Source: Yinghuangia sp035454725
GTDB taxonomy: Bacteria > Actinomycetota > Actinomycetes > Streptomycetales > Streptomycetaceae
Reading direction: 5' to 3'
DNA: 64,000 bases
Assembly: GCF_051388935.1 (NCBI RefSeq)
Contig: NZ_JBPKBI010000018.1
Coordinates: 1 to 64,000, forward strand
In this document: piece after piece, positions 44,704-53,593 of the stretch
Numbering within the stretch: the first letter of the stretch is position 1
How the letters are laid out: every line of letters begins with the position of its first letter
Translations under genes and position numbers: made by a program
The notes under the pieces: generated by a model
The model's input: the letters and a program-made list of their open reading frames with translations, nothing else
Told to the model about the DNA's origin: nothing
The model's database searches: none

Positions 44704-44728
44704 GATACCGACGATACCGGTGATACCG
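44704..44728. repeat. Three 9-bp direct repeats upstream of the exporter genes
   Basis: GATACCG recurs at 44704, 44713 and 44722 with a strict 9-bp period, 70-95 bp before the permease start. The regular spacing looks like a regulator-binding array. On the minus strand each unit reads CGGTATC and could contain a -10 (TATCGT). Confidence 0.5.
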
Positions 44729-44885
44729 GTCGGGGGTTGTGGCCGGAGCACACGCAGACGCCCGATCGAACAGACGGCCACGTTGCGGTGCCGCCGAGGT
44801 TACCGGATTCCTTGATCGGTGTTCGATCTCGGACGACCCGGATCACACACACTCCTCAGCGTCACAGTGCTGCCTGGCAGGCCGC

Positions 44886-46355
44886 TCACCGTTCGGCGAA
44901 CGGACGGCTCCCCGACAGGGGTTCCGGTCGCCTGCCCGCGAGAGCCGCGTACAGGTCCACCAGCACCTGCGCCTGGCCCTCCCACGAGTTCTCGGCCAGA
45001 AGCGACTCAGTGTACGCGCCCTGGTATCGCGCCGGGTCGGCGAGCACCTTTCCGGCCGCCTCCGCGAACGCCGCCGCGTCCCGCTTGCGCAGGACCGCGT
45101 CCCTGGCCTCGCCGGTCGTGCGCACCGCGAACACCTCGCCGTTGCCCAGCTCAGCGGTCTTCTCCGCCATCGCCTCGACGTCGGAGACCACGATCGGCAG
45201 CCGCGCGTGCATGTACTCGTAGTACTTGGTGATCAGGGCGACTTCGTGGTTCACCGTGTGCAGGATCGGGATCACGCCGACGGTCGCGGTCGACAGGAAC
45301 TCCGGTACCTGGTGCGGCGCGACGTAGGGGACCGTGTGGATCCGGCCGCCCGCGCCCAGCTCTTCCGCACGGGCCACGAGCGAACGCACGTACGGGTCCT
45401 GGCGATCGCCGCACACGATCGCCACGTGCGCGTCCTCCAGCAGCGGCAGCGCCTCGACCATCACGTCCACGCCGCGCGCCGGCGAGATGGCGCCGCTGTA
45501 GACGAGCAGGGGGACGTCGTCGGCCAACCCGACCGTCTCGCGGATCCCGCGCACTTTGCCGGGGCCCCCGTCGTCCGCGAGGTCGACCATGGGCGCGTTG
45601 GCGACGACCGTCGGGCGGCTGCGCAGCCCGTACTTGTCCTTCAGCATGTCCGCGAGCGTCGGCGACACCGTGACCACGGCATCCGCCTTGCGCACGAACT
45701 CCCGTTCCAGGCCCGTGTACGCGAGCTTCCGCTGCGTCGGCATGTGCACGCCCGCGACGAACTCGTGGGCGTCGTAGACCACCTTGGGCCGCTTCCCGCC
45801 GGCCCTCGTGATGCGGTCGGCGATCCGCACCCCGATGCCCGGGGTGTGCATGTCGTGCGCGTGGATGACGTCCGGCCGGAACTCCTCGACGACCGCGCTC
45901 CACGCGTCTTCCAGCAGCAGCAGGTGCCGTGCGGTACGCCGCCAGTCACCGTCGCGGATGTACGCCTTCCACAGCGTCTCCTTGGCCCGGTCCTTGGCCC
46001 CGGGACCGCCGGTTCCCGGCTCCTTGACGCTCTTCATGAGGCGGCGGCGCGCCTTGTAGTCCATGCGCGCCGCGAAACTCGCCGCGCGCAACGCGCCGAG
46101 CCTGGCCCGGTCGACGGGCGCGGTGCGGTGCGCGTACTTCGCCGCCTGGAGCCGGAAGCGGTTCGACAGGCCCGTGCGCTGGACCCGCGCGGCCCCGATG
46201 TGCGTGGCCGTCGACGGAGACGCCGGCGCGTTCGCGTCGTAGCCGAGCAGCAGGACGTCGAAGCCCGCCTCGGCCGCCGAATACGCGACCTTCTGCACCC
46301 GGGAGTCCCGGGTGATGTCGTTGGCGACCAGCATGGCCACGCGAGGCCGTGTCAC
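44886..46355 (-). CDS. Glycosyltransferase, type A (GT4-like)
   Basis: The product is 489 residues. The N-terminal NDITRDSRVQKVAYSAAEAG is the type-A signature shared with the 504-residue protein and the N-half of the 1221-residue fusion. HAHDMHTPGIG and VYDAHEFVAGVHMP lie in the N-domain. PLLVYSGAISPARGVDVMVEAL and LITKYYEYMHARLPIVVSD mark the C-terminal nucleotide-sugar domain. The GTG start overlaps the upstream type-B stop (GTGA). Sugar specificity is unknown. Confidence 0.85.
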   Translation of the reverse strand: MTRPRVAMLVANDITRDSRVQKVAYSAAEAGFDVLLLGYDANAPASPSTATHIGAARVQRTGLSNRFRLQAAKYAHRTAPVDRARLGALRAASFAARMDYKARRRLMKSVKEPGTGGPGAKDRAKETLWKAYIRDGDWRRTARHLLLLEDAWSAVVEEFRPDVIHAHDMHTPGIGVRIADRITRAGGKRPKVVYDAHEFVAGVHMPTQRKLAYTGLEREFVRKADAVVTVSPTLADMLKDKYGLRSRPTVVANAPMVDLADDGGPGKVRGIRETVGLADDVPLLVYSGAISPARGVDVMVEALPLLEDAHVAIVCGDRQDPYVRSLVARAEELGAGGRIHTVPYVAPHQVPEFLSTATVGVIPILHTVNHEVALITKYYEYMHARLPIVVSDVEAMAEKTAELGNGEVFAVRTTGEARDAVLRKRDAAAFAEAAGKVLADPARYQGAYTESLLAENSWEGQAQVLVDLYAALAGRRPEPLSGSRPFAER

Positions 46356-48319
46356 GGAGTGACCCCCAGGAAGTCGGCGAGGACGCGCGCGCTGCGCCCG
46401 CCATCGTGGTTTTCGCGGACGTACGCCGGCCCCCGCGCCGCCAGTCGCCCGGCTTCGTCGCGCTCCGCGAGGATGCGTTCCAGCTCGGCGCCCAGCGTAT
46501 CGGGGTCGGCGTTGACGATCGGCACGTCCGCCGGCAGGTGCTCGGCGACCGAGTCGTGCAGGTAGCACACGGTCACCCGCCCGGCGGCCATGGCCTGCAC
46601 CGACATGACGCCGTACGACCCGAACACGAACTGGTCGAGGACGATGTCGGCGTCCGCGAGCAGCGCGGGCATCTCGGCGTGCGGCACGCCCTTGATGCGC
46701 CGGTACTCGATGAGACCCGCATCGTGCATGCGTTCGACGACCGGCTCGATAAGCCCGGTCCCCTTGGTGAAGGGGCTCGACGGCGCGTGCACGACCACCG
46801 GCCGCTCGCGCTCCAGCGGCTTCGTGTCGGTCGCCCACAGATCCGGGTCGACGACGACCGGGAGCCACGTCGCGTCCGGGACGTCGTGCAGCAGGTCGGG
46901 CGTCGACACGAACTTCGGTACGTCCATGGCCCGCACGACCGGGGCGAGCCGGTCGACCTTGCTCTGCAAAGCGCGCGTGAGTTCGTGCGCGGGGTCGAAC
47001 GGCGAGAACGGCACGCGGGCGCGCTGCGCCGCCGGGTCGCGGATCTCCGATCCGTGGAACGCCAGCGCGACAGCGATCCCGGCCGCGTCGAGTTCGGCGA
47101 GGTCGAAGTTGGCCCACGGGCCGTTGAGCCGGCCGAAGGGCGGCATCGCGCACTCGGCCAGCACGTGGGTGAAGTTGTCGAGGACGTACGCCAGTTGCCC
47201 CAACTGCCAGGTGCGGGACAGCCAGTCGTCGGTGGAGATGCTGCGGTCGGCGGCGAAACCGAACGTGTTGCCGGAACTGAGCGAGAACGTCTCGGCGCGC
47301 ACACCGGACAATTTGCGCTCCACCGCGCGCGCCCACTCGTATCCCTGCCCGGCCATGTTGGTCGGACCCACCCCGACCACGACGCCCTCCGGCCCGGCGG
47401 TCCGCCCGGCCTTGTCGTGCGCGGTCGGGGCGAAGGCGTCGACGTACGGCTGGTACGCGGCCTCGCAGCGCTCGGACCACTCCGGGTCCGCGGCGGCGGT
47501 CTGCCACACACGCGAACGCACCGACGCGAGCTTGCGGCGGGCGAGTTTGCGGCGCAGGCCGGTGACAAGCCCAGGACCGGCCAGCGCGGCGAGGTCCGCA
47601 CGCGCCACCGAGATCTCGGCCGCCGCGTCGGCGTCGACGGGCACGTTGAGCACGCGCAGCACGCCGTTCTTGGTGACCGTCGCCGATGTCGACACCTCGG
47701 CGGCCTCGGCGGGAACGGCGAGCAGGACGTAGTTGCCCTCCTCGGCAAGCGAACGCCCTGCGGCGATCGCGGAACCGGCACGGTCGACGGGGGTGTCGGC
47801 GGTGAGGACGACGCGCGGGAGGGTGGGGCGGCGGGTGTGGGCGTCGGCGGGGCCGTGCGCGGGCGCCGACGCGGGCGTGCCTGTGCTCTCGGGCTCGGGG
47901 GCGGCCGCTTCCGCGGTTCCGGACGCGGGCTCGGACGCGGTTCCGGACGCGGGCTCGGACCCGGGCTCGGACGCTTGGGTGGCCTCATCGCCGACGGGAT
48001 CGCTCGCGGCTTCGCGTGCGGGAGTCCGCACGGCGTCGTCCACGGGCTCGCCCCCGTCGGTCGCATCGACGTGTGTGGGTTCGGCGTCGGGCCCGTGTGC
48101 AGGCTCGTCCGTACCGGGCTCGGAGCGATCGCTCGCGGCGGCGAACTCATCCGCGGCTTCCGGCGCGGACGCGGGCTCGTCATTCGCGCCGCCCGCGACA
48201 GCCTCCGCTTCCGGCGCGTCCGCAGACCCGACCGCCGTGCCCTCAGCCGTCGCCCGGCGTTCGGGCTCGGCGGCGGGGGTCTCCGAGGGCTCGGTGGCGA
48301 CGGATTCCGTTTCGGCCAT
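46352..48319 (-). CDS. Glycosyltransferase, type B, with disordered N-terminus
   Basis: The product is 655 residues. Residues 1 to about 160 are acidic, Glu/Ala/Pro-rich and repetitive. A small Rossmann-like segment (about 165-290) precedes the type-B core, which opens with GPTNMAGQGYEWA (about 311) and continues through FHGSEIRDP, FVSTPDLL, VVHAPSSPFTKGT and FGSYGVMSVQAMAAGRV. The start overlaps the fusion gene's stop by one base (TGATG) with GGGAG upstream. The same core occurs in the 425-residue protein and the C-half of the fusion. Confidence 0.82.
   Translation of the reverse strand: MAETESVATEPSETPAAEPERRATAEGTAVGSADAPEAEAVAGGANDEPASAPEAADEFAAASDRSEPGTDEPAHGPDAEPTHVDATDGGEPVDDAVRTPAREAASDPVGDEATQASEPGSEPASGTASEPASGTAEAAAPEPESTGTPASAPAHGPADAHTRRPTLPRVVLTADTPVDRAGSAIAAGRSLAEEGNYVLLAVPAEAAEVSTSATVTKNGVLRVLNVPVDADAAAEISVARADLAALAGPGLVTGLRRKLARRKLASVRSRVWQTAAADPEWSERCEAAYQPYVDAFAPTAHDKAGRTAGPEGVVVGVGPTNMAGQGYEWARAVERKLSGVRAETFSLSSGNTFGFAADRSISTDDWLSRTWQLGQLAYVLDNFTHVLAECAMPPFGRLNGPWANFDLAELDAAGIAVALAFHGSEIRDPAAQRARVPFSPFDPAHELTRALQSKVDRLAPVVRAMDVPKFVSTPDLLHDVPDATWLPVVVDPDLWATDTKPLERERPVVVHAPSSPFTKGTGLIEPVVERMHDAGLIEYRRIKGVPHAEMPALLADADIVLDQFVFGSYGVMSVQAMAAGRVTVCYLHDSVAEHLPADVPIVNADPDTLGAELERILAERDEAGRLAARGPAYVRENHDGGRSARVLADFLGVTP
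47915..47962. repeat. 24-bp tandem repeat in the type-B gene
   Basis: Two 24-bp units (47915-47938 and 47939-47962) differ by one base. They encode repeated Ser-Glu-Pro-Ala-Ser-Gly-Thr-Ala in the disordered N-terminus and could change copy number by slippage. Confidence 0.65.
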
Positions 48320-51300
48320 CAGGACTCTCCCTGGGCTGGTGCAGTGGCGAGGAAAGGCGCGAGTGCGGCGGCCGATCGGCGGCCGTCGTGGTGGAGTTCG
48401 GCGAACGCGGGCCCGGCGGCGGCGAGTTCGCGGGCCGCGTCGCGGTCGTCGAGGACCGATGTCAGCACCGTGCGCAACGTCCGTGGAGTCGCCTCCATTT
48501 GCGGGACGCCGCCGGCGAACCGGGCGCGGACCGAAGGCGCCGCGTGCCCGATGACCAGACGTCCGGCGGCCATCGCCTGCGCGGCGAGGACACCGATGTT
48601 CCCGATCGCGAGCTGATCGATGACGATGTCCGCGGCGGCCACCAACTCGGGCATGTCGTGCGGCGGGACGCCTTCGACGCGGCGGTATTCGACCAGTCCG
48701 CGCGCGGCCAGGTCGCCGACGACGGCGTCCACGATCGGCGAGCTCTTCAGCGTTCCGCGCGAAGGCGCGTGCAGCACGACGGGTTTTCCGCGCCGGAGCG
48801 GCGGCTCGGTGCCGGGGCTCCATATGTCGAGGTCCACGACGACCGGCAGCCACACGGCATGCGGCCATCGGTCGACGACGAAGTCCAGCAGGTCCGGCGT
48901 CGAGACGAAGACCGGGCCGTCCCAGTCCGCCACGTCTTCCATGCGGGCGTCGTGGCGCGGCTGGAGGTCCTGCGAGACCTGGCTGTTGGGGTCGGCGAAC
49001 GGCGATTCCGGGTAGAGCTCGCGGTGCCGCCGCGGGTCGCGGACGTCGGAGCCGTGGAAGACGAGGCCGACCCGGATCCCGGCGTCGCGCAAGGCTCCCG
49101 CGTCGCCGGAGAAGCGCCCGGAGCGGGCGGCCTTGCCGGTCAGCGGCAGACCGGACTCCAGGAGTACGTGCGTCGCGTTCCGTACGACGTGGCGCCGGAG
49201 CGTCAGGTGCAGGTCGGCCGACTCCCACCCGCGCGAGGTGAGGTAGCGGTCGGCGGGGAAACGCAGGGGCCCGTCCCGGTGCAGAGCGGTGACCTCGGTG
49301 GTGACGTCGGGCAGGAAGCGCTCGGCGGCCTGCGCCCACGCCCATGCCTGGCCGGCCATGTTGGCGGGGCCGATGAAGAGCGAGACCGGTGACCGCGGAT
49401 CGGCCGCCCCAGGCGAGGCGAAGTCTCCCTGTGCGCCGGTCACTTCGTAACCAGGACGGTCGACGGGGGTTGCGCCCGCCGTGGCTTCGCCGGCGGTCCG
49501 GGCCTCGGCCGCAGAACTTTCCGTGGCCACCGGCCTTTCGGCGGAGTCGGCCTCCGCGGCGCCCCCCGATGCGGTCGAACCGCTCCGGCCGGCAGATGTC
49601 TTGACGCTGTCGGCCGCATGCACCGCGTTGGCGCGCGGGACGCAGACGCGCTCCAGTGTGCGCAACGCCCGGAGCGCCTGGCGGCTCTGGGGCAGGCCTG
49701 TCGGGTCGGCACCCGGCCTGTGGTACTCCACCTTCACGGTGCGGCCGGACTTCCGCGCGCGGGCGGCGGCGTGCGAGGCGATCAGCAGCGCGACCGGGTC
49801 GCATGCGTGAATCGTTGCCGGTGCCAGGGCGTCCAACACGGGGGTCAGCGCCACCTCGGCGTCGATCGCCTCGGGCAGCGCGGTGCGCCAGCCGAGCGAC
49901 GGCAGCGCTGGGAAACGGCCGAACTGCGGTGTGGCGTCGCGGCCGAGGAAGTCCGCGTACGTGCGCACAGCGCGCGTCTGGACCTCGTCGGTCCCGCGTC
50001 GGCGGTCGCGGCCCGCCGCGACGGTCCGCGCTGCCGGGACCAGCAGTACCTGTGCGGCGTCAGGGGCCGTCGGCGGCCTCAGAAAGCTGTCGCCGACACC
50101 ACCCGGGTCGGGGGCGAGGACGACCGTGTCGTGTCCTGCCGCGCGTGCCGAGTCGGCGAGAGCGGTCACTACACCCCGCCGCACTCCCGAGGGCGCGCCG
50201 ACGAGAACCACCGTCCGTGTTCCGGGCGACGGGGCCGGGAGGCCTTCCCCGTCGGTGAGTTCCGCCGCCGGGCGACGCACGGGCCGGACGGGTTCGGCGG
50301 GCGGCTCCAGGAGCCGCACCCGCTGCTCGTGGTCGGCCGCGTCGTGGTCCCGGTCACCGGTCGGCGCTGCCGGAACGCCGGTGGCCGCATCGACGAACTC
50401 CGCGCCTTCCGCACGGATTTCGGCTGCCAGCGTGCCGGTCGGCCGGGGCTCGGGGACGAGTCCGGTCAGGCGCTCGTACAGCGCGGCGATGTTCTCCGTC
50501 TGGCGGTCCCAGGAGTGTTCCTCCAGGAATCCGTCGGCAGCGTAGGGCTTGACGTACGACTCACGGTCGGCCAGCACCTTGCGCACCGCGGCTGCGAGAC
50601 CGGCCGCGTCGCCCGCGGGGAAGACCTCGCCGCAGCCGAGTTCGCGGGTGAACGCCGCCATCGTCTTCACGTCGGACACCACGATGGGCAGGCCCGCGTG
50701 CATGTACTCGTAGTACTTCGTGATGAGCGAGATCTCGTGGTTCGGCAGGTGCCGCAGCGGGATGATGCCGACCGTCGCGGTGGACAGGTGGTCGACCACC
50801 TCGTCGGGATCGACGTACGGCACGAAGTGGAACCGGTCGCCGACTCCCAACTCGGCGACACAGGCTTCGAGTTCCGCGAAGTACGGGCGCCGGTCGCCGG
50901 CCACCACGACCGCGTGCGCGTCCGGCAGGGACACCAGTGCCTCGGCGAGCGTGTCGACGCCGCGTTCGGGGGCGAGCCATCCGGAGTAGACGAGCACGGG
51001 CACGTCGTCGGGCAGGCCCGCCGCGCCCCGCACACCGCGCCCGGTCGCGCCCGTCGGCCGTGACAGGCGTGGCGCGTTGGTCGCGATGGTCGGGCGGTCG
51101 CGCAGGTCATAGCGCTCGCGCAGCATGTCGGCGAGGGTGTCGGAGACCGTGACGACGCCGTCGACGCGCGGGACGAGTTCGCGTTCCAGGCCGACGTACG
51201 CCGCCTTCTGCACGGGGTCGGGATACCCCGCGCCCGCGATGAACTCCTGGGCGTCGTAGACCATCACGGACTTCCGCCCGGCGCGCCGGGCGCGTTCGAC

Positions 51301-51984
51301 CGCGCGGGCGCCGACGCCGAGTGCGGTGATGTCCTGCGCGTGGACGATGTCGGGCCGCAGCGCGTCGATCTCCGGCCCGAACGCGGCCTCGAAATCGACG
51401 AGTTGGGGCTGGGTCGCACGCCAGCCGGAGCCTTCGGCGAGCAGGCTGTAGGCGACCGCGCGGGCCTTGGCGCCGGGGCGGTCGACGCGCGCGAGCCACG
51501 CGGCGTGCCGCCGGGTGGCCTCGCGGCGGACCATGTGGCGGGCCCGCGCGGCGGTGACCCCGGCGCCCTTGAGCGTGTGCCGCACCCGGTCCGCGGCCGA
51601 GTCGACGTAGGCCTCCTCGGCGGCTTGTTCGCGGCGCAGGAAGTTCACCGCCACCCGGTCGGCGACCTCGTCGTCCCGCGTCATGAACCCGACGCGGCCC
51701 AGCACGCCGCGCATGCGGCGCGACCGCCGGTAGGGCGCCACGACGGCCGGGACGGGGACGCGGATCACCGTGGCGGCGCCGCGCTCCGGGTCGCCCAGCG
51801 TGGTCACTTCGCGGGCCGAGGTGCGCGAACGGCCGAGCACGACGACGTCCCAGCCGCGTTCGGCCATGCCCAGGGCGAGCTTCTGGATGCGGGAGTCGCC
51901 GGTGATCCAGTTCATGCGCAGGAGCACCAGGCGCGGCTGCGTCGCGGCGGCGGGCGGGGTCGGCGGTACGTCGGCGGCCCCCAT
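48319..51984 (-). CDS. Fused type A-type B glycosyltransferase
   Basis: The product is 1221 residues. Residues about 18-508 are a complete type-A enzyme (WITGDSRIQKLALGMAERG, VYDAQEFIAGAGYP, LVYSGWLAPERGVDTL, LITKYYEYMHAGLPIV). A Rossmann-like segment follows near 590, then a Ser/Ala/Glu-rich linker (about 788-851). A type-B core runs from about 863 to the end (GPANMAGQAWAWA, FHGSDVRDP, FVSTPDLL, VLHAPSRGT, NIGVLAAQAMAAGR). Both halves keep their motifs, so both may be active. The gene overlaps both neighbours by one base (TGATG). Confidence 0.85.
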   Translation of the reverse strand: MGAADVPPTPPAAATQPRLVLLRMNWITGDSRIQKLALGMAERGWDVVVLGRSRTSAREVTTLGDPERGAATVIRVPVPAVVAPYRRSRRMRGVLGRVGFMTRDDEVADRVAVNFLRREQAAEEAYVDSAADRVRHTLKGAGVTAARARHMVRREATRRHAAWLARVDRPGAKARAVAYSLLAEGSGWRATQPQLVDFEAAFGPEIDALRPDIVHAQDITALGVGARAVERARRAGRKSVMVYDAQEFIAGAGYPDPVQKAAYVGLERELVPRVDGVVTVSDTLADMLRERYDLRDRPTIATNAPRLSRPTGATGRGVRGAAGLPDDVPVLVYSGWLAPERGVDTLAEALVSLPDAHAVVVAGDRRPYFAELEACVAELGVGDRFHFVPYVDPDEVVDHLSTATVGIIPLRHLPNHEISLITKYYEYMHAGLPIVVSDVKTMAAFTRELGCGEVFPAGDAAGLAAAVRKVLADRESYVKPYAADGFLEEHSWDRQTENIAALYERLTGLVPEPRPTGTLAAEIRAEGAEFVDAATGVPAAPTGDRDHDAADHEQRVRLLEPPAEPVRPVRRPAAELTDGEGLPAPSPGTRTVVLVGAPSGVRRGVVTALADSARAAGHDTVVLAPDPGGVGDSFLRPPTAPDAAQVLLVPAARTVAAGRDRRRGTDEVQTRAVRTYADFLGRDATPQFGRFPALPSLGWRTALPEAIDAEVALTPVLDALAPATIHACDPVALLIASHAAARARKSGRTVKVEYHRPGADPTGLPQSRQALRALRTLERVCVPRANAVHAADSVKTSAGRSGSTASGGAAEADSAERPVATESSAAEARTAGEATAGATPVDRPGYEVTGAQGDFASPGAADPRSPVSLFIGPANMAGQAWAWAQAAERFLPDVTTEVTALHRDGPLRFPADRYLTSRGWESADLHLTLRRHVVRNATHVLLESGLPLTGKAARSGRFSGDAGALRDAGIRVGLVFHGSDVRDPRRHRELYPESPFADPNSQVSQDLQPRHDARMEDVADWDGPVFVSTPDLLDFVVDRWPHAVWLPVVVDLDIWSPGTEPPLRRGKPVVLHAPSRGTLKSSPIVDAVVGDLAARGLVEYRRVEGVPPHDMPELVAAADIVIDQLAIGNIGVLAAQAMAAGRLVIGHAAPSVRARFAGGVPQMEATPRTLRTVLTSVLDDRDAARELAAAGPAFAELHHDGRRSAAALAPFLATAPAQGES

Positions 51985-53498
51985 CAGCCCACCAACCTCT
52001 CGTAGAGGCCGAGGAGTTCGGGGACCTGGGCCTCCCACGTGTGGCGGGCCAGGAGGTCGCCGTCGTACGGCTTGACGTAGCGCTCGCGATCGGCCAGCAC
52101 CGTGCGTACCGCAGCAGCGAACGCGGTGGCGTCGCCGGCGGGGTAGACCTCGCCGATGCCCTGGTTGCGCGTGAACGCGCCGACCGTGCGCAAGTCCGAG
52201 ACCACGAGCGGGAGTCGGGCGTTGAGGTACTCGTAGTACTTGCTGGGCAGGGAGAGTTCGTAGTTCGGCGAGTGCAGCGACGTGACGACGCCCAGCGTGC
52301 CGGCCGCGAGGTGGGCGACGACCTGGTGGGGCTTCACGTACGGCAGGATGTGCAGCCGGTCGGCGACACCCAGGGCGTGCGCCTGCTTCTCCAGCGCGTC
52401 GACGTACGGGTTGCGCGCGGTGACCATCGCCAGGTGCACGTCCGGCAGTTGCGGCAGTGCGGCGACGGCGGTGTCGAGGCCGCGCTCGGGCGCGGTCATG
52501 CCGGCGTACACCATGAGCGGTACGTCGGGCCCCAGACCGGCCGCCTCGCGCACGTCGGGGACGGCGTCCGCGTCGTCGCCGGCGGCCAGTTCGGCGACCG
52601 TGGGGGCGTTGCACACCACGGTCGGGCGCACGTCGAGGTCGTGGTCGGCGAGCAGCAGGTCGGCGATCGCCTCGGAGACGGTGATGACGCCGTCGGCGAG
52701 CTTGATGTACTTGCGTTCCTGCGCCGACATCGCGGGACGGAAGGCGGGGTCGCCGGGGCGCTCCCAGCCGGCGATGTACTCGTGCGCGTCGTAGACGATC
52801 TTCACCGGGTGCCCGGCGCCGCGCAGTTTGAGCCCGGCGCGCACGACGAGCCCGATGGTGTCGAAGTCGTGCGCGTGCAGCAGATCGGGCCGTAGTTCGG
52901 CGATCACCGGCGCGAACGCGGTGTCGTAGTCGATGAGTTGGGGCTGTGTGAGCCACGCGCCGCCATCACGTCCGAGGCCCACCGCGAGCCGCGTGCGCCC
53001 GCCGGGCTGCTTGGCTTTCGCGGCGGAGCGCTCGTACAGCCGGCGGCGCGCCTCGATCCAGTAACCGCGCGCGCGGTCGGCGGCGGTCAGCCCGGTCAGC
53101 CGGAGCCTGGCGGCCAGGTCGGGGTCGCCGAGCGCGGTGAGGCGGCGCTCGACTTCGAGGTCCGCGCGCAGAGCCCGGCGGACGTCGATGCGCATGCGTG
53201 CCTGCTCGCCCGAGCGGTAGCCGAGCCGCCCGGCGACGCCGCGCGGCGGGTTGTCCTTGCGGTAGGTCTGCGCGGTCATGCGCAGCGGCACGCGGATGAC
53301 CCGGGCGTCGCCGATCTCGTATTCCTCGCGGGTCGTGCCGCGGGCGCGGCCGAGCAGCACCACGTCCCAGCCCGCTTCGGCGACCGAGCGTGCGGTCTTC
53401 TGCACCCGCGAGTCACCGTCGACGAAGTTGCTGACGACCATGACCGCGAGCCGTCGGTTCCGGTCGACTCCGGGCGTGGACGCCTCGGCCTCACTCAC
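51984..53498 (-). CDS. Glycosyltransferase, type A (GT4-like)
   Basis: The product is 504 residues. NFVDGDSRVQKTARSVAEAG, HAHDFDTIGLV, VYDAHEYIAGWERP, MVYAGMTAPERGLDTAV and LPSKYYEYLNARLPLVV match the other type-A proteins. The Arg-rich middle (about 80-170) is longer than in usual GT4 enzymes. The GTG start has only a weak GAGAGAG upstream. It is 95 bases downstream of the 425-residue type-B gene, forming an A/B pair. Confidence 0.84.
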   Translation of the reverse strand: MSEAEASTPGVDRNRRLAVMVVSNFVDGDSRVQKTARSVAEAGWDVVLLGRARGTTREEYEIGDARVIRVPLRMTAQTYRKDNPPRGVAGRLGYRSGEQARMRIDVRRALRADLEVERRLTALGDPDLAARLRLTGLTAADRARGYWIEARRRLYERSAAKAKQPGGRTRLAVGLGRDGGAWLTQPQLIDYDTAFAPVIAELRPDLLHAHDFDTIGLVVRAGLKLRGAGHPVKIVYDAHEYIAGWERPGDPAFRPAMSAQERKYIKLADGVITVSEAIADLLLADHDLDVRPTVVCNAPTVAELAAGDDADAVPDVREAAGLGPDVPLMVYAGMTAPERGLDTAVAALPQLPDVHLAMVTARNPYVDALEKQAHALGVADRLHILPYVKPHQVVAHLAAGTLGVVTSLHSPNYELSLPSKYYEYLNARLPLVVSDLRTVGAFTRNQGIGEVYPAGDATAFAAAVRTVLADRERYVKPYDGDLLARHTWEAQVPELLGLYERLVG

Positions 53499-53593
53499 TG
53501 CGGGTCACTCTCTCTCGTCGAAGGCGTGGGTCGGAGCCGGGGGCGGCCCGGAACACGCCGCAAGTGTGCCACGTCACGGACGTGCGGACCGGG

